64,000 bases of DNA, taken from Ectothiorhodospira shaposhnikovii (lineage in GTDB: Bacteria > Pseudomonadota > Gammaproteobacteria > Ectothiorhodospirales > Ectothiorhodospiraceae). Position 1 is the stretch's first letter; each line of letters starts with the position of its first letter. Location: positions 1-64,000 of the forward strand of contig NZ_NRSM01000020.1 in the NCBI RefSeq assembly GCF_016584105.1. The letters run 5' to 3'. The translations under genes and the position numbers were made by a program. Positions 53,001-62,691 of the stretch are shown here, one piece after another. The notes under the pieces were generated by a model. The model was not told the DNA's origin, made no database searches, and saw only the letters and a program-made list of their open reading frames with translations.

Positions 53001-56000
53001 ATGAAACGAATCCTCGTCAATGCCACGCAGCCGGAAGAGCTGCGTGTGGCCATGGTGGACGGCCAGAAACTCTACGATCTGGACATCGAACTCCCTTCCC
53101 GCGAACAGAAAAAAGCCAACGTTTACAAAGGTGTCATCACCCGCGTTGAACCCAGCCTTGAAGCGGCTTTTGTCAACTATGGCTCTGAACGTCATGGTTT
53201 CCTGCCGCTCAAGGAGGTCGCCCGCAGCTATCTGAACCAGGAAGGGAACGAATCCTCACCCAAGACCGCGCTCAAGGAAGGCATGGAGCTCATCGTCCAG
53301 GTGGAAAAGGAAGAGCGGGGCAACAAGGGCGCAGCCCTGACCACCTTCGTCAGCCTGGCCGGACGCTACCTGGTACTGATGCCCAACAACCCTCGTGCTG
53401 GCGGCGTGTCACGTCGCATCGAAGGGGAGGAACGCAGCGAGATCCGTGAATCACTGGCGCAGCTGGATGTCCCCCAAGGCATGGGTCTGATCGCCCGCAC
53501 TGCCGGTGTCGGCCGCAGTGTTGAGGAACTGCAGTGGGACCTGGAATACCTCAAGACCCTCTGGAACTCCATCGCCGAAGCCGCCGAAAGCCGCAAGGGG
53601 CCTTTCCTGATCTATCAGGAAAGCAATGTGATCATCCGCACCCTGCGGGATCACATGCGCAATGACATCGCCGAAGTCATCATTGATGATCCCAAGGTGT
53701 TCTCACAGGCGCGTGACTTCGTCCAGCAGGTGATGCCCAACAATCTGCGCAAGCTCAAGCTCTACGAAGACCATGTCCCCCTGTTCAACCGCTACCAGAT
53801 CGAAAGCCAGATCGAGGCAGCCTTCCAGCGCGAGGTCACCCTGCCCTCTGGCGGCGCCATCGTCATCGATCACACCGAGGCACTGATCTCCATCGACGTC
53901 AACTCCGCCCGGGCCACCAAGGGCAGCGACATCGAGGAAACGGCCTTCAACACCAACCTGGAAGCTGCCGAGGAGATAGCCCGGCAACTCCGCCTGCGTG
54001 ACCTGGGCGGCCTGATCGTCATTGATTTCATCGACATGGCCCCCAACAAGAACCAACGCGAGGTGGAAAACCGCCTGCGATCGGCCCTGGAGATGGACCG
54101 CGCCCGGGTCCAGGTGGGACGCATCTCCCGCTTCGGTCTGCTGGAAATGTCCCGGCAGCGCCTTCGCCCATCCCTGGGGGAATCCAGCCAGATTGTCTGT
54201 CCCCGATGCAATGGCCATGGCCATATCCGCAGCGTGGAATCCCTTTCGTTGTCCGTTCTGAGGCTGGTCGAAGAAGAGGCCATGAAGGAAAAGACCGGCC
54301 GTGTCCTGGCTCACCTGCCCGTGGATGTCGCCACATTCCTGCTCAATGAAAAAAGAGAGGTGATATCCACCATAGAAAGCCGCTATTCCGTGGAGATCAC
54401 CCTCGTCCCCTCCCCCAGCATGCTGACGCCACATTTCACCGTACGGCGCATGCGTGGCGATGAAGTGGCCGATGAGCTTCAGGGAAAAAGCAGCTATCAG
54501 ATCACCACCGAAGATGAACCGGAACTGGTGAACCAGACCCGCAAGACCCGCCTGGAAAAGGCACTGGTTCAGACCATCGCAACCACGGCTCCGGCGCCGT
54601 TGGAAATCCAGCCCCGCAGCGGTGTCCAGTCAGCTTCGCTCCAAGGGCGGCGCAGCGTTTCCACAGTCTCGCTGCCGGGCCTTTTCAGTCGCATCTGGAG
54701 CAGCCTGTTCTCCAATGAAGAGCGTCCTGCCCCCCAGACCGCCATCGGATCGCCGCAGCGAATCCGGCCTGACCGTAGTGCAGAACCCCAGGAAACGGGA
54801 CAAACCGCGGAAAAACGCAGCCCGGCGGCGGATGCCGGCACACCCTCGCGGCGTGATCGCCCCGCGCAGGACGTCGAAGCGGACTCGGGACGTGGTGGGC
54901 GTTCACGCCGGAATGCGGGCCGTACACGCAGAGGCCGTGAAGCAAGCGGCGACGACAAGGCAAGGCCCAGCGGAAGCAATCGCCCCGATTCAGCCAAGGC
55001 CGCCAGCGAGTCCGCCACGCCCCAGCCCCCGGAGTCGGGCAAGCAGGATACGCGGGTATTGCCTGCCAACGAGTCCAGGAATCACGAGAACGACACTTCC
55101 ACGGCACCGGAGCAGGACGGCAAATCACCCCGCAGTAGAGGTCGTCGCGGTGGACGACGTCGCCGGCGCGGGTCCGGCACCGGGGGGGAGCAACGTAATA
55201 CCGAAAACGGCCACCAGAATCCGCCTCAACCCTCGTCGGATCATTCCGCTCAGACTCAGGCCGCCCAAGGGACATCGGAAACTGAACGCCAGGATCAGGG
55301 CAAGGCAGCCCCCCCCAGGGATCGCCGCCCTCCCCGCCGCCCCGTGGATACTGCCGAGGCATCGGCTGCCAGCGATGCGCGGCAGTCCGTGGAATCTGCA
55401 ACGACCACTCCGGCTGAAACAAAACCGGGCGAGGGGAAAAATGGTGCGCCCGCGCAGACCGGCACTCCCGATAGCGATGCTGCAGTCCGGCAACTGCCGC
55501 CTCCGGCCGCGGCCAAGCCCATTGCGAGCATTCCCCCCCTCCAGACGTCCAGCAGTGGAACGGAAGTCCAGCCCACGGATACCAAAAGCGATTCGGTAAG
55601 GCTGGCATCCAGTTCCAATCCTGCCGAGGCCGCGCCCCAGCCAGCCACGGGTGAGCATGCTCGGGACAAGGCCGAGCAGGCAGGCCCTCCGGCCGAAACC
55701 GGACAGGACATGAAGCCCAACCCCGATGAGAGCAAGGCACCACGCCGTTCGGGTTCAATAAAGACGCAAAGACCGACGACGGCCAGACGCAACGACAACC
55801 GCAGAAGCGGTGCCGCGCAAGAGCAGGAGACAAAAGAAAAGGACAGCCCACAACCGGCCCCGTCAGCCCCCGAGCCGGGCAATTCAGAGCAAACCGGCGG
55901 GGATCGTCCTCAAAAGCCTGCAGAGGCCATTGGGAAAGAGCATAAAGAGGATCCGGCGCGGCCAGCTCCAAATCAGGATGCCACCACGGCGAAAAGCGCA

Positions 56001-56081
56001 CCTGCCGCCGCCCGCCCGGACAGTGAACGTGACAATCCACCCAGGGATGGAAGCAAGGAAACGGCGGCCGAGGAACGCTGA
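53001..56081 (+). CDS. rne: Ribonuclease E
   Basis: The essential endoribonuclease for mRNA decay and rRNA/tRNA processing. At 1026 residues it matches the large RNase E type. The catalytic half (1-530) has the S1 domain (about 36-120), the DNase I-like domain with metal-binding Asp in [11 protein letters not shown] and IDFIDM, and the Zn-link cysteines CPRCNGHG near residue 400. The C-terminal 500 residues are disordered and rich in Arg, Pro, Gln and Ala, with an Arg-rich RNA-binding patch ([13 protein letters not shown]) near 715. That half should scaffold a degradosome. ATG at 53001 is chosen because [20 protein letters not shown] is the family N-terminus. Confidence 0.96.
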   Translation: MKRILVNATQPEELRVAMVDGQKLYDLDIELPSREQKKANVYKGVITRVEPSLEAAFVNYGSERHGFLPLKEVARSYLNQEGNESSPKTALKEGMELIVQVEKEERGNKGAALTTFVSLAGRYLVLMPNNPRAGGVSRRIEGEERSEIRESLAQLDVPQGMGLIARTAGVGRSVEELQWDLEYLKTLWNSIAEAAESRKGPFLIYQESNVIIRTLRDHMRNDIAEVIIDDPKVFSQARDFVQQVMPNNLRKLKLYEDHVPLFNRYQIESQIEAAFQREVTLPSGGAIVIDHTEALISIDVNSARATKGSDIEETAFNTNLEAAEEIARQLRLRDLGGLIVIDFIDMAPNKNQREVENRLRSALEMDRARVQVGRISRFGLLEMSRQRLRPSLGESSQIVCPRCNGHGHIRSVESLSLSVLRLVEEEAMKEKTGRVLAHLPVDVATFLLNEKREVISTIESRYSVEITLVPSPSMLTPHFTVRRMRGDEVADELQGKSSYQITTEDEPELVNQTRKTRLEKALVQTIATTAPAPLEIQPRSGVQSASLQGRRSVSTVSLPGLFSRIWSSLFSNEERPAPQTAIGSPQRIRPDRSAEPQETGQTAEKRSPAADAGTPSRRDRPAQDVEADSGRGGRSRRNAGRTRRGREASGDDKARPSGSNRPDSAKAASESATPQPPESGKQDTRVLPANESRNHENDTSTAPEQDGKSPRSRGRRGGRRRRRGSGTGGEQRNTENGHQNPPQPSSDHSAQTQAAQGTSETERQDQGKAAPPRDRRPPRRPVDTAEASAASDARQSVESATTTPAETKPGEGKNGAPAQTGTPDSDAAVRQLPPPAAAKPIASIPPLQTSSSGTEVQPTDTKSDSVRLASSSNPAEAAPQPATGEHARDKAEQAGPPAETGQDMKPNPDESKAPRRSGSIKTQRPTTARRNDNRRSGAAQEQETKEKDSPQPAPSAPEPGNSEQTGGDRPQKPAEAIGKEHKEDPARPAPNQDATTAKSAPAAARPDSERDNPPRDGSKETAAEER

Positions 56082-56116
56082 AACACCGCCGCTTCCGCAG
56101 TTACGGGCCGGGGGGA

Positions 56117-56614
56117 CTACCCCCGGCCCGTAGAACTGAGATCGTGACTGATGCGGATATGGTTCAACAATCCCAAAGCGGCATCCTCAACCATATCCAT
56201 CACCCGCTCAAATCCTGTCGATCCGCCATAATATGGATCGGGGACCTCCTTTTCGCTCCAACCTTCACCGAATTCCATCAGCAGGGAGAGACGCACCCCT
56301 GATCGCGCCTCCCCCATCCTCCTCACGCTCTCCAGATTATCCCTGTCCATCACCAGCACATAATCGAACCTGTCCAGATCCTCCCGTTCCATCCGCCGGG
56401 CCCGCTGAGCCGAGAGATCAATACCCCGCGCCTGCGCGGTGCGCCGCGCACGTTCGTCTGGCGGTTCCCCAACGTGGTAAGCATGGGTTCCGGCGGAATC
56501 CACATGAATCACATCGGAAAGACCGGCCCGGGCCAAGTGATGCTCAAACACACCTTGAGCCAAGGGGGAACGACAAATATTCCCCATGCAAACGAACAGG
56601 ACGCTGACTTTCAT
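56117..56614 (-). CDS. Low-molecular-weight protein tyrosine phosphatase
   Basis: This LMW-PTP of about 165 residues starts at ATG 56614. The P-loop CMGNICRS (C-x5-R) lies near residue 8 (LFVCMGNICRSPLAQG), and the acid loop has VPDPYYGG near 115, so the protein should be active. The family includes phosphatases of tyrosine kinases for exopolysaccharide (Wzb/Etp) and general LMW-PTPs. No kinase or export gene is adjacent. It converges on rne and is divergent from the FliK-like gene. Confidence 0.93.
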   Translation of the reverse strand: MKVSVLFVCMGNICRSPLAQGVFEHHLARAGLSDVIHVDSAGTHAYHVGEPPDERARRTAQARGIDLSAQRARRMEREDLDRFDYVLVMDRDNLESVRRMGEARSGVRLSLLMEFGEGWSEKEVPDPYYGGSTGFERVMDMVEDAALGLLNHIRISHDLSSTGRG

Positions 56615-56742
56615 TTCCAAACCTCTACCTCTGGATTTTGGTTGCCAAGCTCGCTGAAACCATCTGATGCTCATTCATTCATCCATCGGCACTCGCGCTG
56701 CGTTGCCACGGCCTATCCACACAGGCTATCTTTAGACAATCC

Positions 56743-58014
56743 ATGGATATTTCTGCTCCCCAGCCGATCAGACTCCAGCCCGCGGAACTTCAAAGTGCCG
56801 TGCTCAGGAACCTTCAGCAGATCCTCCAGATTGGACAGATTCTCCATGCCAGGGTACTGACCGGCAGCAATCAGGCTGGGGACACAGTACAACTCAGGCT
56901 GGCGGGCGAAAAACTGGAACTCCCGCTTCCCGTTCCCGTACGGGCCGGAGAAAACCTGCGGATGCAGGTTATCGCCCTCAACCCCAGACTGGAAATGGCG
57001 CTGCTTCGGGAACCGCCGCCTCCTCCGAATCCCCCTCCGCCCTCGCTCTCCCAGCATTTCAGGCAGTGGGTTCCCCAGCAAGCGGGGCAAGCCCCCCTGC
57101 TTGCAACCCTCCACCATCTTAACCAGCCTGCCAATACCGGGTATACAAGGCCGCCGGACAATGTCCTCCAGGCAGTGCAGAGATTATGGCAGGCCATGCC
57201 CACCATCGCGCAAATCACCACTTCGGAAGGGCTGCGACAATCCCTGCTGAATTCCGGGATTTTCTACGAGGCCAGGCTGGCCAGGTTGCCTGACGGACAA
57301 AGACCCGAAATCGCGCAGGATCTCAAGGCACGCCTCATGTCGCTGGCGGAACAATTACGCGCCCAGCCGCTTCCACCACCAGGCAACACCTCCCGGACCG
57401 GAACACTGCAACTGCCAGGCACTCCACTTCGAAGCGGAGTGGCGCAACTGCCGGAGCATCCACCGCCAATGCCAAACTCCCCCCCTACCCCCCAGGCCCG
57501 GACACCGGTCACACCGATGATGCATCTTCCCATGCTGCTGGAGGGGCTGCGACATCAGGTTGAAAGATCACTGGCAAGGCTGGTCATCCACCAGCTTTCA
57601 TCATCGGAACGCGCCGAAGAAACTCCCAACCCAAGATGGCTGCTGGAACTTGCCCTGCGCGGTGAGCAGGGCGCCGATATCATACATTTGCGCCTAGAGA
57701 GAGAGGCCCGCCGTGGACAACAGGAAACCGGGGATGAGCAGGCCTGGAAGGCCGAATTGGCCATGGATCTGCCGGAGCTTGGACCCTTACATGTCCGGAT
57801 AGTGGTGAAGGGTGATAGCGTCAGCACGCATTTCTGGGTCAAATCCGAGGAGGTACGCCTCCGCCTTGCCGACGCCCTGCCCCAATTGCAGAAAAATCTC
57901 GAATCCCGCCAATTGCAGGTTACCATCCTGAATTGCCGTACCGGCACACCGCCTGATCCCAAACGCCCGGACGAGGACCAGCCAAACGGTCCCTGGATAG
58001 ACAGTCACGCCTGA
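56743..58014 (+). CDS. FliK-like flagellar hook-length control protein
   Basis: This 423-residue protein has an N-terminal beta-rich stretch (about 25-90). A Pro/Gln-rich linker follows (about 88-115 and 200-260). Its C-terminal domain resembles the FliK/Flg_hook domain (about 265-400; LARLVIHQL, then WKAELAMDLPELGPLHVRI). FliK-like proteins measure or terminate hook growth and interact with FlhB. Its stop overlaps the start of a FlhB-like gene (TGATG), which supports the assignment. It is outside the main flagellar operons, so it may be a paralogue of the true FliK. Confidence 0.8.
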   Translation: MDISAPQPIRLQPAELQSAVLRNLQQILQIGQILHARVLTGSNQAGDTVQLRLAGEKLELPLPVPVRAGENLRMQVIALNPRLEMALLREPPPPPNPPPPSLSQHFRQWVPQQAGQAPLLATLHHLNQPANTGYTRPPDNVLQAVQRLWQAMPTIAQITTSEGLRQSLLNSGIFYEARLARLPDGQRPEIAQDLKARLMSLAEQLRAQPLPPPGNTSRTGTLQLPGTPLRSGVAQLPEHPPPMPNSPPTPQARTPVTPMMHLPMLLEGLRHQVERSLARLVIHQLSSSERAEETPNPRWLLELALRGEQGADIIHLRLEREARRGQQETGDEQAWKAELAMDLPELGPLHVRIVVKGDSVSTHFWVKSEEVRLRLADALPQLQKNLESRQLQVTILNCRTGTPPDPKRPDEDQPNGPWIDSHA

Positions 58015-58325
58015 TGAAACGCAAACCCATCGAACATGCCCGCGGCACCCGGCAGGCAATTGCCTTGCACTACGGTGGGAAAGGCGCTCCGCGCCTGACT
58101 GCCAAGGGTGAAGGGGAACTGGCCGAAAGGATTCTCGAGATTGCTCAGGAACACGATGTACCTGTACATCGGGATCCGGCCTTGAGCATGGCACTCTCCC
58201 GGGTTCCCTTGGGGGAAGAGATCCCGGAAAACCTCTATGTTGCGGTGGCGGAAGTGCTTGCCTTCATCTATATGCTCAGTGGGCGCAGGCCGGAAAATAT
58301 CGGCAAGGATCAGGACAGCGACTGA
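58014..58325 (+). CDS. FlhB C-terminal-like cytoplasmic protein
   Basis: This 103-residue soluble protein corresponds to the cytoplasmic domain of FlhB/YscU, the export-gate component that switches substrate class. The family body is clear (GAPRLTAKGEGELAERILEI, IPENLYVAVAEVLAFIYML). The autocleavage NPTH is replaced by RGTR, and the membrane half is absent. Such stand-alone proteins are known as FhlB or FlhB-like. Translational coupling to the FliK-like gene suggests the two work together in flagellar export. The 3' end overlaps the convergent DUF2802 gene by 16 bp. Confidence 0.9.
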   Translation: MKRKPIEHARGTRQAIALHYGGKGAPRLTAKGEGELAERILEIAQEHDVPVHRDPALSMALSRVPLGEEIPENLYVAVAEVLAFIYMLSGRRPENIGKDQDSD

Positions 58326-58702
58326 TCCCGGTGCATGGCCAGCAACAGCTCTGCCTCGCCAGCAGACAGCCCGCAACCAGCCACCAGATCATCCCTGCTC
58401 GCCCCTTGTCGGACCATGCGCATGGCCTGACGATAGGGGCCTTCATCCACATCACGCATGAGCACCTGTTCCTGCTGCTCGGACAGTCGGCGCAATTGCT
58501 GCTCCATCTTCTTGCGATAACTGTCGAACTGATGCTCCTCGCTATGCAATGCGCTCAGGGCACCCCGGAGCCCGAGGACCGCGGTTTCCTGGAGACTCAG
58601 GCGCTTGCGAAGGCTATCCAGCTCTCGCTTGAGCCAGATACAGGCGACCGCGCTTGCGGAAGCAACCAGCAGGGTCAGGGTCAAGACGATATAAAGAATC
58701 AT
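58310..58702 (-). CDS. DUF2802 domain-containing protein
   Basis: This 130-residue protein has one N-terminal membrane helix (about 3-24), then a coiled coil (about 30-85, LKRELDSLRKRLSLQETAV), and ends with the DUF2802 helix-turn module (YRQAMRMVRQGASRDDLVAGCGLSAGEAELL split over about 95-125). The same gene follows cheW in Pseudomonas-type chemotaxis clusters. It is the last gene of this leftward cluster and overlaps the 77-residue gene upstream by ATGA. Confidence 0.88.
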   Translation of the reverse strand: MILYIVLTLTLLVASASAVACIWLKRELDSLRKRLSLQETAVLGLRGALSALHSEEHQFDSYRKKMEQQLRRLSEQQEQVLMRDVDEGPYRQAMRMVRQGASRDDLVAGCGLSAGEAELLLAMHRDQSLS

Positions 58703-58932
58703 GCGTACTCGTCTATATGGTTGGGATCATCGCCCACACCAGGTCTTTGCGATGGAACAGGCGACTGATCGGAAGATGTGTTCCCGTCGTCAGAATCCTG
58801 TTCCGGCGATTGTTGTTTTTGCCGCGAGGGAGAGCGGGGGAAACGCCCCCGTTCATCCCCTTCTTCGGGCACCGGACGACCGGGAATCAATGGATGCGTG
58901 GGAGGAATCGGGAGATCTGCCGCCATCATCAA
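58699..58932 (-). CDS. Small Pro/Ser-rich protein of the chemotaxis cluster
   Basis: This 77-residue hydrophilic protein is rich in Pro, Ser, Asp and Gln and is probably disordered. It has no domain. It lies 12 bp after the cheW stop and its own stop overlaps the DUF2802 start (ATGA). That coupling on both sides is the main evidence that it is real. The role is unknown. Confidence 0.65.
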   Translation of the reverse strand: MMMAADLPIPPTHPLIPGRPVPEEGDERGRFPRSPSRQKQQSPEQDSDDGNTSSDQSPVPSQRPGVGDDPNHIDEYA

Positions 58933-58944
58933 CTCCAGATCGAA

Positions 58945-59415
58945 CTAAAGGGTGGCTACCTCGGCCCATTCATCATCGGTCAGAAGCTTGTTGAGATCAA
59001 CCACGATGGTCAGTTCCCCATCCCGACTGGCCACACCTTGAATATACTTGGAGCTTTCATCATTGCCAACATTAGGGGCGGGTTCCACATCACGGGCGGC
59101 CAACTCAATCACCTCTGCCACACTGTCCACCATGATGCCTACAACCTGTCCGCCCACCTCAATGATCACGATTCTGGAAGCATCATCCGACTCCTTGTCC
59201 ATCAGCCCCATGCGTCGACGGGCATCAATGACTGTAACCACGTTTCCTCGCAGATTGATGATGCCCAGGACATAATGAGGGGCACCCGGTACCGGCGCAA
59301 TCTCCGTCACGCGCAGCACCTCCTGCACCTGCATGACGTTGATGGCATAGGTCTCCTCCGCAAGCCGGAAGGTGACATACTGAGTGGCAGACGCCGCCTG
59401 GGGTTCTTTTGCCAT
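58945..59415 (-). CDS. cheW: Chemotaxis coupling protein CheW
   Basis: The 156-residue product is a single CheW domain, which links chemoreceptors to the kinase CheA. The body is clear: TQYVTFRLAEETYAINVMQV, GIINLRGNVVTVIDARRRMG, and the C-terminal GVASRDGELTIVVDLNKLLT. ATG at 59415 (after GAGG) gives normal length; the frame is open about 50 codons more but that part is unlike CheW. It lies 86 bp after the ParP-like gene in the leftward cluster. Confidence 0.95.
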   Translation of the reverse strand: MAKEPQAASATQYVTFRLAEETYAINVMQVQEVLRVTEIAPVPGAPHYVLGIINLRGNVVTVIDARRRMGLMDKESDDASRIVIIEVGGQVVGIMVDSVAEVIELAARDVEPAPNVGNDESSKYIQGVASRDGELTIVVDLNKLLTDDEWAEVATL

Positions 59416-59501
59416 TAACTGAAACCTCTTTTCGGGCCGGCTTGTTCGGGCATGAAACCGGCATTGATCATGAAATCGAAGTGGCGATGCGCCGGGTGTA
59501 C

Positions 59502-60206
59502 TCAGACCCAAGTGCCCTTTTCCAGGCTCCTGGCCAGATAATCTGCGTCCAGTATCGCACACAGGTGTTTGATTACCGTGCCGGAAAGCCAGGGCCGCTT
59601 GCCGCTGGGAGAACGCCAGCGTACCAGTTCCGGAGATAGCGTCAGGGTCTCCTCCACCTGATCACAGACCAGCCCCCAACGCCCCTCGTCAATCAGGATC
59701 AGATTTTTCGGAGCAGGTCTGTTCGATAAACGTTCCGGTGGCAGGACATGGGCACTGATGTCCACGACTTTCACCTTGCGCCCATGGTGCTCCGTCAGAC
59801 CAATAAACAGGGAGCTGTGGCCCGGCATGGGGGTGATGTCCTTCGGCATCGCCAGAATGCCTGTAAGCTTCACCAGCGGAATTGCCAATGCGACACCGCC
59901 GAGACGAAACAGAAGACACTGAAAGGGCTGTCGCGCCCACTCCGGCGACGGATCCCCACCACCCGCGGAGCCAGGCGGCTCGCTCCGAACCGCGGGTGAT
60001 GGCTTGATGGGCGTAACGGTTGCCCGGACCGGCGAAGAATCCCCGACCTTTCCGGAAGGGGGCACAGCCTCCTTCACGGATACCGCAGGCGTGATCTCGG
60101 TGATCTCCGCAAGCAGGTCGTCCAGATAGGCGGTAAGCGCCTGCGGCTCATCCACCACCGCAATCCGGTTTTCACGGTTGTCCGATCTGTTATCCGGATT
60201 ACTCAT
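59502..60206 (-). CDS. CheW-domain protein, ParP-like
   Basis: This protein of about 234 residues has a disordered N-terminus (about 1-90, Pro/Ser-rich) and a C-terminal CheW-like domain (about 95-230; FQCLLFRLGGVALAIPLVKL, and GTVIKHLCAILDADYLARSL). A gene of this form beside a ParA-like gene is the ParP of the Vibrio/Pseudomonas ParC-ParP system, which places chemoreceptor arrays at the pole. The ATG at 60206 overlaps the parC stop (ATGA), supporting joint translation. The N-terminal extension distinguishes it from cheW. Confidence 0.85.
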   Translation of the reverse strand: MSNPDNRSDNRENRIAVVDEPQALTAYLDDLLAEITEITPAVSVKEAVPPSGKVGDSSPVRATVTPIKPSPAVRSEPPGSAGGGDPSPEWARQPFQCLLFRLGGVALAIPLVKLTGILAMPKDITPMPGHSSLFIGLTEHHGRKVKVVDISAHVLPPERLSNRPAPKNLILIDEGRWGLVCDQVEETLTLSPELVRWRSPSGKRPWLSGTVIKHLCAILDADYLARSLEKGTWV

Positions 60207-61000
60207 GACGCAGCTCTGCAACGAAAGTCATCCCGTCCCAGCAAAGAATCCAGCAGGCGCGCATAGGCCTCTGTTCCCCGTGAGTCCGGCAGCATGATGG
60301 GAAGCGGCATACCGGCGATGGCTGCCTCCCTGAACTTGGTATCCACCGTAATCACCCCCTGCCAAAGGCTGTCACTGTAATTATCCCTCAGCTCCCACAA
60401 GGCCTGCGTGGATGCACGGGTACGGCGATCAAACAGGGTCGGCACCACTACATATTCAAGGTCATCCCTGCGTGACCGCTGGATCATTTTCAGCGTTTGC
60501 AGCATTCGATCCAGTCCGCGAATGGCAAGATATTCAGTCTGTACGGGGATGAGTAGCTTGTTGCAGGCGGCCAGCGCATTCACCATCAGCACACCCAGCA
60601 TGGGTGGGCAGTCCAGCAGGACGAATTCGAAACGCCCTTTCAAGCCCTGGATTGCCCGTTTGATCACCAACCCCATACCCTCCCGGGTCCCAAGCTGGCG
60701 GTCCAGGGTTGCCTGGGCCGTGGAAGCCGGAAGGATGTAAAGGTGTTCAAACCGGGTTGACCTGATTGCGCCAGCGGCGTGAACGACCTTTCCTTCCGCC
60801 GCCTGGTGGAACAGACTGTAAACCCCTCCCGTTGCCCCTTCCGGATCGCCGCCGAAATAGGCCGTCAGGGAACCATGGGGATCAAGATCAATCAGCAAGG
60901 TCTCATGTCCCCGGGCAGCCAGCAGCCCGCCAAGCGACACAGTGGTAGTGGTCTTTCCAACCCCACCCTTCTGATTAGCGACAGCCCAAACCACGGTCAT
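60203..61000 (-). CDS. ParA-family ATPase, ParC-like
   Basis: The 265-residue deviant-Walker ATPase has NQKGGVGKTTTTVSLG at the N-terminus with the signature Lys. FEFVLLDCPPMLGVLMVNAL, the A' and B regions, are intact. In this context (motD-parA-CheW-like) it corresponds to the ParC ATPase, which drives polar localisation of chemotaxis arrays, rather than chromosome ParA. It overlaps motD upstream and the ParP-like gene downstream by four bases each. Confidence 0.92.
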   Translation of the reverse strand: MTVVWAVANQKGGVGKTTTTVSLGGLLAARGHETLLIDLDPHGSLTAYFGGDPEGATGGVYSLFHQAAEGKVVHAAGAIRSTRFEHLYILPASTAQATLDRQLGTREGMGLVIKRAIQGLKGRFEFVLLDCPPMLGVLMVNALAACNKLLIPVQTEYLAIRGLDRMLQTLKMIQRSRRDDLEYVVVPTLFDRRTRASTQALWELRDNYSDSLWQGVITVDTKFREAAIAGMPLPIMLPDSRGTEAYARLLDSLLGRDDFRCRAAS

Positions 61001-61887
61001 GGCGGCCCCTCCACAGTCTGTCGTCCCTGTTTCAACAGCATCTCGATGTCTTCACGCATCATTTCCGGCGGCGTACCCTGGGTCATTCCTGGACGACGCC
61101 CCGCCAGAACCACGATATTGACCCGGCGATTCTTCAAACGCCCTTCCGGCGTCGTATTATCGGCTTTCGGGCGATATTCGCCAAAACCGATGGCTGCCAT
61201 CTGTTCCGGATCCACACCGTTGCGGGCAAACAGATTCACAACAGTCGCCGCTCTTCCCGAGGATAGCTCCCAGTTGGAAGGATAGACCGCCGTGCTGATC
61301 GGCACATTGTCGGTATGCCCCTCCACCTGGATGCGTGCGGGAAACTGGGCCAGGATACCAGCCAGTCTTTCAAGTATGGGGATCGCGTCAGCTGCCAAAT
61401 CCGCACTGCCGCTGGCAAACAGGATGCTTGTATTGATCTGTACCTCAATCCACAGACGGTCACGCCCCACCTCGATCAGGCCCGCTTCAATCAGCGGGGC
61501 CATCGCCACCTCAATCTCATCAGCCATGGCATTGATGCCATCGATTGCCACCGACAAACCCTCCAGGTCCATATCCACCAGGATCTCTTCCAGACTGCGT
61601 GTCATCTGGCCAAGCTCCACCGGAGCAGTGATGGGAGGCGGTTCCACCACGGACGGACGGGGAGAACGGGTCAGGTCACCCACCTGGATGGGCTCGATGG
61701 TACGGGGGGTGGCCCTGAAGGCCTCCACCAGGGATTCGGAAAGAATACGGTACTTACCTTCGTTGAGAGAGGAAATGGCGTACATCACCACGAAAAAAGC
61801 CAGCAGCAGGGTCAGAAGATCGGCATAGGGAATCGCCCAGGCTTCGTGGTTAATATGCTCTTCATGCTTTTTGCGACGTCTTGACAT
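60997..61887 (-). CDS. motD: Flagellar motor protein MotD (MotB family)
   Basis: This stator subunit of about 296 residues anchors MotC to peptidoglycan. One N-terminal membrane helix (about 18-40; AWAIPYADLLTLLLAFFVVMYA) carries the proton-channel Asp in PYADLL. An OmpA-like peptidoglycan-binding domain follows (about 150-265; IQVEGHTDNVPI, then GFGEYRPKADNTTPEGRLKNRRVNI split by two residues). ATG at 61887 is used because it starts the family MSRRRKKHEEH. The gene is 60 bp after motC. MotCD is the second stator set known from Pseudomonas. Confidence 0.94.
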   Translation of the reverse strand: MSRRRKKHEEHINHEAWAIPYADLLTLLLAFFVVMYAISSLNEGKYRILSESLVEAFRATPRTIEPIQVGDLTRSPRPSVVEPPPITAPVELGQMTRSLEEILVDMDLEGLSVAIDGINAMADEIEVAMAPLIEAGLIEVGRDRLWIEVQINTSILFASGSADLAADAIPILERLAGILAQFPARIQVEGHTDNVPISTAVYPSNWELSSGRAATVVNLFARNGVDPEQMAAIGFGEYRPKADNTTPEGRLKNRRVNIVVLAGRRPGMTQGTPPEMMREDIEMLLKQGRQTVEGPP

Positions 61888-61947
61888 GACAGACTTCCAG
61901 CGGCCCCCTTGCACCCACGAACCCGAACGGCGGAAGGCTGAACAGGG

Positions 61948-62688
61948 TCAGTGCAGATATCCTTGAAGTTTCGTCTCAATGTTCCGAGGGTTCTCCCCCT
62001 CCGCAATGGAAATGATCCCTTCAATGATCATTTCCCTGTAATCAGCCTGCCCCTTGATGATAGCCTTCAACTTGTTGCACACGGGCAGGAAAAACAGGTT
62101 GGCGGAGGCAATCCCGTAAATGGTGGCCACAAATGCCGCCGCGATCCCGGCCCCCAGGCGACTGGGGTCCGCCAGATTCTGCATCACTGCCATCAGCCCC
62201 ATCACCGCGCCGATAATCCCCATGGTGGGGGCATAGACGCCCATGCTTTCAAATACCTTGGCGGCCTGAGTGTGAAAATCTTCACGAGTTTGACTGTCTA
62301 CTTCGAGAATGGTGCGGATGATCTCGGGTTCGGTACCATCCACAAGCAGCTGCAGACCTTTCCGGGCAAAGGCATCCTCTTCGTTTTCCGCCAGGGACTC
62401 CAGACCCAGAAGGCCTTCCTTTCTCGCAACCTGGCTCCATCCGATGATGCGTTCGATGATGCCCTCAGGATCAAGGGAAGGTGGCAAGAAAGCCCAGGGC
62501 AGGATTCTCAGTGATTGCAGAAATACCGCCGGGCGGGCCTGTATCAGGGCTGCGGCAATAGTGCCGATGACTACTATGACAAACGCGGCCAGATTCCACA
62601 GGGCAGCCAGTCCACTGCCCTTGGCAATGGTGCCGCCCAAAATGGCCACCAAGGCCAGAAGCACACCTGTCAGGGTCAGAATGTCCAT
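61948..62688 (-). CDS. motC: Flagellar motor protein MotC (MotA family)
   Basis: The 246-residue MotA-type stator protein has four membrane helices (about 5-22, 30-50, 150-170 and 180-205). The family block RPAVFLQSLRILPWAF precedes the cytoplasmic torque loop with charged residues, and the last helices include MGVYAPTMGIIGAVMGLMAVM with the conserved Pro. The C-terminus reads EGENPRNIETKLQGYL, typical of MotC/MotA. It starts three bases before the cheB stop region and precedes motD. Confidence 0.95.
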   Translation of the reverse strand: MDILTLTGVLLALVAILGGTIAKGSGLAALWNLAAFVIVVIGTIAAALIQARPAVFLQSLRILPWAFLPPSLDPEGIIERIIGWSQVARKEGLLGLESLAENEEDAFARKGLQLLVDGTEPEIIRTILEVDSQTREDFHTQAAKVFESMGVYAPTMGIIGAVMGLMAVMQNLADPSRLGAGIAAAFVATIYGIASANLFFLPVCNKLKAIIKGQADYREMIIEGIISIAEGENPRNIETKLQGYLH

Positions 62689-62691
62689 ATT

